Positions 56,881-64,000 of a stretch of DNA of 64,000 bases are shown piece after piece. The DNA comes from Hypsibius dujardini (taxonomy: Eukaryota; Tardigrada; Eutardigrada; Parachela; Hypsibiidae), in the NCBI GenBank assembly GCA_001579985.1, contig LRSR01004867.1, positions 1-64,000 of the forward strand. Direction: 5' to 3'. The translations under genes were made by a program, and so were the position numbers. Position 1 is the first letter of the stretch. Each line of letters opens with the position of its first letter. The notes beneath the pieces were generated by a model. The model did not search any database, was not told where the DNA came from, and saw only the letters and a program-made list of their open reading frames with translations.

Positions 56881-57934
56881 AATCGAAAAACACAATCTAA
56901 ATAGTCACGCGTGTATTTTCATTTCGCATACAGAGACAGGAGAAGACTTCCTTGCTTGGTTTGATTACACCTAAAATTAGTAAAAGTACTGATTCATTTA
57001 GTTCTTTGTCCATTAAACTTGCGTGGCTGAAAATGGTTTTCACTTTACTTTTAGTCGAAATTAGTTGAATAATTTTATAGCTACTCCTTATTATTCACTA
57101 AAACTTTTAGTTTATTTTTTGAGAAACTAAAAATAGAGAAAATAAAAAATTTGGTCTCTGACAGTTTTCGTGTAGTTTGGATTTAATTTTTAGCTTATTT
57201 TAGTTCTGCCATCACTAGTTCTGTGATTGAATGGACTGGTGTGCACTTATAGTCATAGTCGCCTTAAGCACTATATATCAAGAGGATCGAAACAATGAAA
57301 ATGTACATGGCATTAATCATAACGTCAGAGGACCGTGTTTCGCAAAAAAAGGACTATCTGTAGTATTCTGTAGGAGACTATTGCAGAAAAAAAGCAAATA
57401 ACCTGCTCATAGCCCTCAATTGAATAATAAATGAATATTTCAGTGTCCTCCCCTCCCCTTTCGCCGCTCACCTTCATATATTCCAACTGATTGAAGAGAT
57501 ATTTCGGCTCTTTAAATTATTTTTATCAGAGTCAAACTATTTATTCGGTAATTACAGTTTCAAAAAATGGGAATCGCTGTTAACGGTTCCTTAAATAAAA
57601 CCGCCAAGCAGTTAAACGGCTGTCCGAAATTGCTAAATGGCTCAGATTCCACAACCCATTCCGAAAATAAATTCATTGTATTCTCTTGCATATGATTCCA
57701 AATGCAATGTTGAGTCAAAGAGGGTAGCAAGTTGAAACAAAAAACTACGCCAAAACTGGAAGTTATGCTGCGTAAGAAAATGTACCAGAAACGTCTCTGG
57801 CTTTCCCCTACGAACAGGAAGTTGTTCGCCCTCAAGATTTATTTTCCAAAAATTACGGGTTGAGATGTACTATGCAGGAAAATAATTTTGCTTCCGACAG
57901 TGGTTTTACAGCGGTAGCAGTCCTTTGTTAGTGT
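56881..57934. other. Gene-free stretch
   Basis: AT-rich, only short unsupported frames (such as 57560-57835 on the minus strand). Confidence 0.4.
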
Positions 57935-58445
57935 TTGACAAGGGAATTCCACCACTCTCGAAGGTGAAATCTTGCACATCCGTTAATTTTGTAGTGTGTG
58001 TCTACATTATTTGATGTTGTTTCCATCAAGAAAAAATAAAAACGTGTGGAAACAATTTTTTAAAAATAAAAACGTTTTACGTGGTGGTACATAGATGACG
58101 CTGTCAATTTTACCGTATACCTCTTCAGTTGATTGCTACATTGCTACATTGATTGCTACATGTGCCGGTGTTACTACTAACTGTTTAGTCCTTGTCAACG
58201 ACAGAAACAAACCAGTAGCGACTGTAGCCGAATAAATCAATCAACTGACACGGCATACGGTAACATTAACAGCGCCATTTATGTACCACCACGCAGAACA
58301 TTTTTATTTTTAGAAAATTGTCTCCACACGTTTTATTTGCTTTTTTCTCAATGGGAATAGCATCCCACAATGTGGACACACTACAAAATTAATAGATGTG
58401 CAAGATTTCACCTTCGAGAGTTGTGGAATTCCCTTGTGAGAATGC
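57935..58445. mobile_element. Foldback element of about 0.5 kb
   Basis: Inverted arms: CTCGAAGGTGAAATCTTGCA near 57958 and its complement near 58405, continuing inward through AAAACGTGTGGA/TCCACACGTTTT and GTGGTGGTACAT/ATGTACCACCAC. The centre is near 58190. No protein of its own. Confidence 0.8.
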
Positions 58446-58783
58446 CCCATCTTACGTATTTTTTCACGAACCACAATGTTATCGTAATACCCAGTTGCAG
58501 ATTGCTGATGGTTTTCTCTGATTACGTGCGGACATCCGTGTCGCTCATTGATTTTTTCGTCAGATGCCGCCACTGAATAACAATCAGATTCCCGTTTAAA
58601 GTCTGCACGCAGCTTAACACTGGAATCGTATATTTAATTTAAACTTCTAGTACGGACTTACCATACATGTTCGAAGACTTGTCTAGATGAAGACATGCAC
58701 GATTTTTTTAATGTATCTATAAGTCAGCAAAGTATTCTATAAAACTTTTTAATTGTCATTTTCCTCCATCAGCGTTTGATGAA

Positions 58784-61342
58784 ATGAACTGCATTACGAT
58801 GTTGTTTATTGTGTTCTGCTTGGCGATATTGTGCCACACAGAGGGGCACTCTTTACCCACTATCCCGGAGCTGAGTAAATCAGCAAACTCTTCCCAGCGT
58901 CTATCGTCGGAAGAGCGTGCAAAATTGGAATGCCCTTCGAAGTTGAACTCGCTAGTTTCTTTAGTGCGAAGTAAGCTTGCAAATACCTCAGCGGACCTCA
59001 CCTGGCTGGATGACTTTGAATCGGAAATCTCAGCTGAGGAGAATGCACAAGAGACAAGGATGATGCGCGAAGAAGGGTTCGTAATTGTAGCGCAAGGACC
59101 TTCTCTCTGGAATGTCTCTGACGATGGCCATGGACCACTTACGAATATTTCTGGCGAAGAGAATTGTGTAGTCGCAGTGGATTGTCCGAATCGCCAAATC
59201 TACTGGACTAATGCCCAAACGGGGATTAGGCGTTCCGGATATGACGGGTCAGACAATCAACTCGTAGTCAGAAAAGGTTCGTATCAGGCAAAGTTTCAAA
59301 ATTTAAAGAGTAATAAATATTAAGAAAAAAAACAGGGGAATATCATGAGGTTTATTCATTTTCTTTTTCAGAGGGATTAAACCGCGGGATGGCCATTGAT
59401 TTTGTCGCAGGGAATTTGTTTTGGATCCAAGGCAGTGACATGGTAGTTGCCAAAATGAGGGACTTGGCGGTCGGATACAAAACCATCTTAACGAGAATCG
59501 ATTCAGCTTCAGCGCTTGCGGTCCATCCTGGTCGAGGGTAAGCTCAACCAAAACCCTACTGACAGTTACAAGTTTACTGTTACTTAACCCATGTACGTTG
59601 AGGGTTTGATCTATCCAAAAAACGTGTTCTTTTCGTTTTGTTCCTTTTTGGTTTAAAGTTGAAAGAAAAAGAGGATGGAAAACATTCACACATGAAAATA
59701 TGTATTTAATTGAAAATACTCAATTTTAGTTATTAATTTATAATTGATCTTTTAAGAAAATCAGCTTCCTTATTGTTGTAATAAATGTTTGGATTTAGTT
59801 CAATATACTGGTCCCACTGCTATCTTTCTGGTTCGGCCACCATCGAGACCGCTGCCATGGACGGGAGTAATCGTCGCGTATTGGTCACTGCAATCGACGC
59901 TCGCGCTCTGGCTGTGGATTATGAAAAGGATGACCTTTACTGGATAGACTATTGTACGTCGCTAGTTCATAGGCACAACCGGAAGGGATTAAACCATTGG
60001 ATTTATAGCTGAAATTCTAAGAAGACGACAAGATCGAAATAATTTATAAAGATCACTATCGGAATTGGGTGTTGTGTATATGAAAGCGTAATGAGTTTAA
60101 ATACAATTAAACAAAAATTTAATCCTTCGTGAGATTAAAAAAATATCGTTTAAATATTTTTACAATCAGCGAAACCATTTTTAATTAAATCATTTAGTTA
60201 CTTAAATAAAATCTTTGTTTAAAAAAAAGACAATTCCGAAAACACAGATCAACAGTATAAAATGTATATCAGTGAATTTATTAAACAATACAACCCATTT
60301 CATACTGTCGTAAAATATTAGAGCTTAAAAAAATAATCGTCCGAACAATCGGCTATTTTGGCGAGCCAGCAAAAAACGGTGTTGCGAGTACCTATCAACT
60401 GCAGGTACGTAGCTATAATATATCTATTCAATCAGCCAATCCGTTACCGACTTCACAAGTCTATTTCACAAAATAATCAGAGTCTGGATTGGCTTCAAAA
60501 TAAGGGGTGGTTATTTTTATTTTAATGATTTGCCCATGTGGCAAGGGAATTTGAATATAAATAAAATATTGAATGGATAACTGACTTTAATTTAGATAAA
60601 AAATATCTTACTCGCGATCACAGATTTAAAATAAAAATGTCGTTTATGGTTACTTTAAATAACATTATAAATATATTGAAACAAAATAATACCGGATATT
60701 GATAGCCACATTACACATTGGATACTTTCTCAGAAAATGAATAATTTTTTGTTATAATGCAGGTGACATTTTTTATCCTTTAGATACTGGCAACGTGGAA
60801 TGCATCTCTTTGTACGGGGGACCCAAGCGGCTCATCTCTGCCCAACCACTCCGGCAATTTTCCTACGGCATCTCGCTGACGTCACACTACGTTTTCTGGA
60901 CATCTACAAAATCATCAATGTAGGTGCTGCAAAAAAACGATAAAACCTTCTCTATCCAAATTAATCTCGTTAGGAATAAAATGTTTACTTCGAGAGTTTG
61001 CCTTTGCAGAGGGACTCTTCACAGCATGACCAAAAGTGGGATGGGAGTCCAGCTTCACGACCTCCCAGCTGAGCGGAGTGGCCATCTGCGAGGCGCCGCA
61101 TTCGTCCCCAATCAGTGTCCGAAAAGTAAGTTGATTGAGCTTGTAGATAGGATATCAGCTCCTTCATTTGTTAACATAAATTGCATGCCACATATCCCTC
61201 CCTCATGGATTTGCACTATGATTCTCCAGTGACGAACGCATGCGAAGATTCCAACGGCGGATGTTCCGCCATCTGTCTGCCCCTCTCGGACAATACTAAG
61301 AAATGTGTCTGTCCTGATCATGCGAATTCACCGTGCATTTAA
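58784..61342 (+). CDS. YWTD propeller-EGF secreted protein, copy G (divergent)
   Basis: Six exons: 58784-59276, 59372-59537, 59799-59953, 60784-60919, 61010-61125 and 61230-61342; 1179 nt, 392 aa, all phases consistent (1, 2, 1, 2, 1). The first exon encodes a signal peptide (MLFIVFCLAILCHTEG), a Ser/Glu/Lys-rich helical linker with one cysteine, and the start of the propeller (FVIVAQGPSLWNV, RQIYWTNA), without an intron between them. Further blades: GNLFWIQG, SIYWSHC, DLYWIDY and YVFWTS. The EGF module is ACEDSNGGCSAICLPL...KCVCP and ends in PCI. It is clearly older than the A-F radiation, has a short third intron and no antisense block, and shows the likely ancestral order: signal, helix, propeller, EGF. 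No CS-alpha-beta or lectin exon lies within 300 bp upstream. Confidence 0.85.
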
Positions 61343-61709
61343 TACTGACTTGTGTGCAAGTGTGTGTTGTTGGATGGCTTGGAATGATCTTTGTAACGAT
61401 TTTTAGCAGACTGGGGAAAACACACCCTTATGTCACTGTGGTATCCACATCGATAGATTAGTGGTATTTAGTTGGGTTTTCCTGATGCTTCTTTATTTAT
61501 AATTATATTTTTATTTTATTTTGTTATGACATTTTTCACGAAATGGAATGGGACGTCTATTGACACATCTCACCGCCCGATATCTGGATCAGAGTGCATG
61601 GCCCCCCGTCTGTAAACAAAACAAAATCACCAGTCTACCATGGTCTACCAGTCGTTTACTGGCTAGTTTAGAACAACGACATTCAAGAATCACAGTGTAT
61701 TCATGGACT
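61343..61709. other. 3' flank of copy G
   Basis: No gene or repeat recognised; AT-rich near 61490-61530. Confidence 0.4.
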
Positions 61710-62570
61710 CAGCATACGGGCATAACGGGCATAAGTCTGCCCTAAATGCAATGCCCGATTGCCAATAACGTACAATGCTAATGAGATCAGGAGTGGTCAG
61801 TCTAGCATACAATAAATTGTACCCGGGCACCACTGGCATAATCGATATAATCGACATAACCGACATAAACGGCGTAACCGGCATGACCGGCGTGACCAGC
61901 ATTAGCGGCATTAGCGGCATAATCGGCATGTTTTAAAAAAATATGACTCGCGGCAAAGAGTTCCCCGTTGAACGGGGAGAAATTCGGAAGATCTCAATTG
62001 GCGCACGTACGTTGCAATAATCATGGGCGCTTGATTGAATGATACGGCACTGTAACGGCACGTACTAAATCATGTGCTGTGCTCGTGTGCTTTCCGCGTG
62101 TGCTGTGTTAGTTGTATATTCAAGTACAGTGCAGTACAGTACTAACACAGTGTTTTTTGGACAATTTTTTTAAACAAAATTGGACAAAAAAACAAAACAA
62201 TTATTAAAGTAGCTAAAACCAGATTTCAGTATAAGAAGTATAAATAAAAATATACGTGTTTTGCCTAATTGTTCCCAAAAACAGCATTTATATTTTTTAT
62301 AATAAAATCTGGCTTTAGCTACTTTAAAAATTGTTTTGTTTTCTGTCCAATTTTGTTGAAAAAATTGTCCTAAAAATACTGTATTAGTACTGCACTGCAC
62401 TGTAATCAAGCGCTCATGACTATTGCAACGTACGTGCGCCAATTGAGATCTTCCGAATTTCTCTCCGTTCAACGGGAAACTCTTTGCCGCGAATCATATT
62501 TTTAAAATCATGTCGGTTATGCCGTTAATGCCGTTAATGCCGGTTATGCCGGGTATGCCGTTTATGTTGG
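61710..62570. mobile_element. Foldback element flanked by mirrored GGCAT minisatellites
   Basis: Core arms at about 61935-62080 and 62400-62505 are inverted complements (AATTGGCGCACGTACGTTGC against GCAACGTACGTGCGCCAATT). The inner region is also palindromic (TTAAAGTAGCTAAA pairs). Outside lie GGCATAAC-type arrays (61716-61930) and their complement (62512-62560), so the arrays are part of the palindrome. Confidence 0.75.
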
Positions 62571-64000
62571 GCCGTTACTTATCATTTCTTAATTAAAACA
62601 ATCGACCAATCAATTACATCGTTTGCATTATCAGTTTTCGCAGGAGGGGCGTTTGAAACATGCAAATTGTGATCTTGTTTTGCAAGCTCATGATTACCTT
62701 TTAGTATCAAAAGGTAGGTTAAAGTCACAGCTATCGATTGATATTGTCAGACTTGTTCATTCTAGCGGCGAAGCGCCCACCAACCCCTTGTCACGTACGT
62801 GTTATTACTAGTATTTGCAAGGCATTTACGCGCGACTTCGACAACGAATAGAATGCCATTTACGAAACACGATCACGTTCTATATTGCGCGCTTCGATAT
62901 CCAGAGTTGGGAAATGGTTGGAGTAGCATGCGGCGCCTTAGGAACCATCACATAATTTTTTTCAGGATTCTGACAATACTTTCGCTTATCCACTCATCTG
63001 TGAATTTTAGATAACCATCTCTTCTCCCAGAAACCATTTGGGCTTCACACACATTTGTTAATATTTACATATGAATTGTATCTTCCACTGTTTGAAACCC
63101 TTTGCTGCCCTAGCATTGCACCACAGCATATTTTATTTCTCTGACTGGCTAAAAGCGGCTTCAATGTCGATATGGCTATACTCAATTTTGTTTTAAGTAA
63201 TGAGCTAGGCTTATGTATAATACTGTTAATAATAAGCAGCAAGACCCTTTGCCACACTACAGCTCCAAAAATTATGCAGATATGACAGATAGTTAATCTT
63301 ATTGATGTAGTATTGTTCGTGGCCCGTATTGGATTACTAGTACATTGCACGCCTGGCGAGGCTATAGTTCATCCCCATCAACGACGGAGGATTAGTAGTT
63401 CGGCCGACCGACCCATTTCCCTCCCCTAGTGCTCCATATAAATTTGCCCTCCCCCGGCCCCAAAGGCAAAAAATGCTAGCCTTATCTCAATCCGCCACAC
63501 CCAACTGGTTTGTTGCAGTAATTGCACTCGAACAAGGCGTCGTCACACCATAAGGGTAATACTTTAAATATTCCATGTAGTAATTATAGAATAACCGTGT
63601 TACTTTACGGTAATATTCATCTAGTGTTCAGTGAGAATGCAGGGGAACAGTGTTATAATATCGTGCTGAGGATCCTCGTTTAACTCGGGCGCCGTTCCCA
63701 TATTCCTATTGCAGAATGAAAAATTATGGTGCTACAGATTAAACCAATCCTCACCTCAAACAGAAGTTGTTCGGAAAATACTTGGAAGTTCCGCCTAGGC
63801 TATGCAAACTGACCAAGAATGAGGAACCCACGTCGTGAAAGAGTTGTTATGTGAAAATTGTAACTGCATTTGGCCTACGGCATCTTATTTTCACGTGCCA
63901 TTCTCACAAAAAAAGTATTACTTGGGGAACAACTCTCTCGTCAGACAGGCCTGGACGTTTTTTGAAGCCGAAGAACTGGAAATAACCAACTTTTTTGTAC
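62571..64000. other. Gene-free right end of the window
   Basis: Only short frames without family features were seen; no repeat recognised. Confidence 0.4.

Noticed and set aside
1-64000. Bacterial or plasmid origin
   Set aside because: Phase-consistent GT...AG introns, an animal ATP synthase subunit and dispersed MITEs are eukaryotic.

Overview
The window is nuclear DNA of an invertebrate animal. Genes are split by short GT...AG introns (many of 60-125 bp), one gene encodes an animal-type mitochondrial ATP synthase subunit f, and there are many microsatellites, foldback elements and one large Polinton-like element. The compact introns would suit a small arthropod such as a crustacean, but the sequence does not settle the phylum.

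The main content is a tandem family of secreted proteins built from a six-bladed LDL-receptor-type YWTD propeller closed by one EGF-like module. I count seven copies, all on the + strand: A (5'-truncated, 600-2936), B (pseudogene, 6284-7345), C (8294-11184), D (15541-21471), E (pseudogene, 35099-37619), F (42084-46247) and G (58784-61342). C, D, F and G stay open over all exons when spliced (389, 513, 340 and 392 aa), and the splice phases agree at every junction. The copies differ in what lies in front of the propeller. G has a signal peptide and a helical linker. F has only a signal peptide. C has a signal peptide plus an eight-cysteine CS-alpha-beta (defensin-like) module. D has that module, then a bulb-type (GNA-like) B-lectin, then the propeller and EGF. 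The added modules join through phase-1 introns, as expected for exon shuffling. I read this as a local immune-type or adhesion-type gene family that gained recognition and killing modules, and the C and D architectures as the most novel feature of the window.

A three-exon ATP synthase subunit f gene (ATP5MF, minus strand, 21788-22449) lies tail to tail with copy D. Its last exon alone recurs downstream of copies A, C, E and F, so the duplication unit carried it along. In five copies the third propeller intron carries a block of about 1 kb with antisense open frames; copy B lacks the block.

From 23204 to 32143 lies a virus-like element with about 1.9-kb terminal inverted repeats, a protein-primed family B DNA polymerase and several small ORFs. 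The inverted repeats are nearly identical, so it looks young, although the polymerase region appears broken. Next to it are a tetranucleotide microsatellite and a transposon-derived DNA-binding/Ulp1 chimera (32485-33360).

The rest is gene-poor. It holds two degenerate low-complexity protein genes (14170-15260 and 39399-39813), two small secreted-protein candidates (47900-48172 and 51090-51541), a roughly 0.9-kb direct duplication (48310-49240 and 52925-53915), six foldback or MITE-like elements and several minisatellites. No rRNA, tRNA or CRISPR was recognised.
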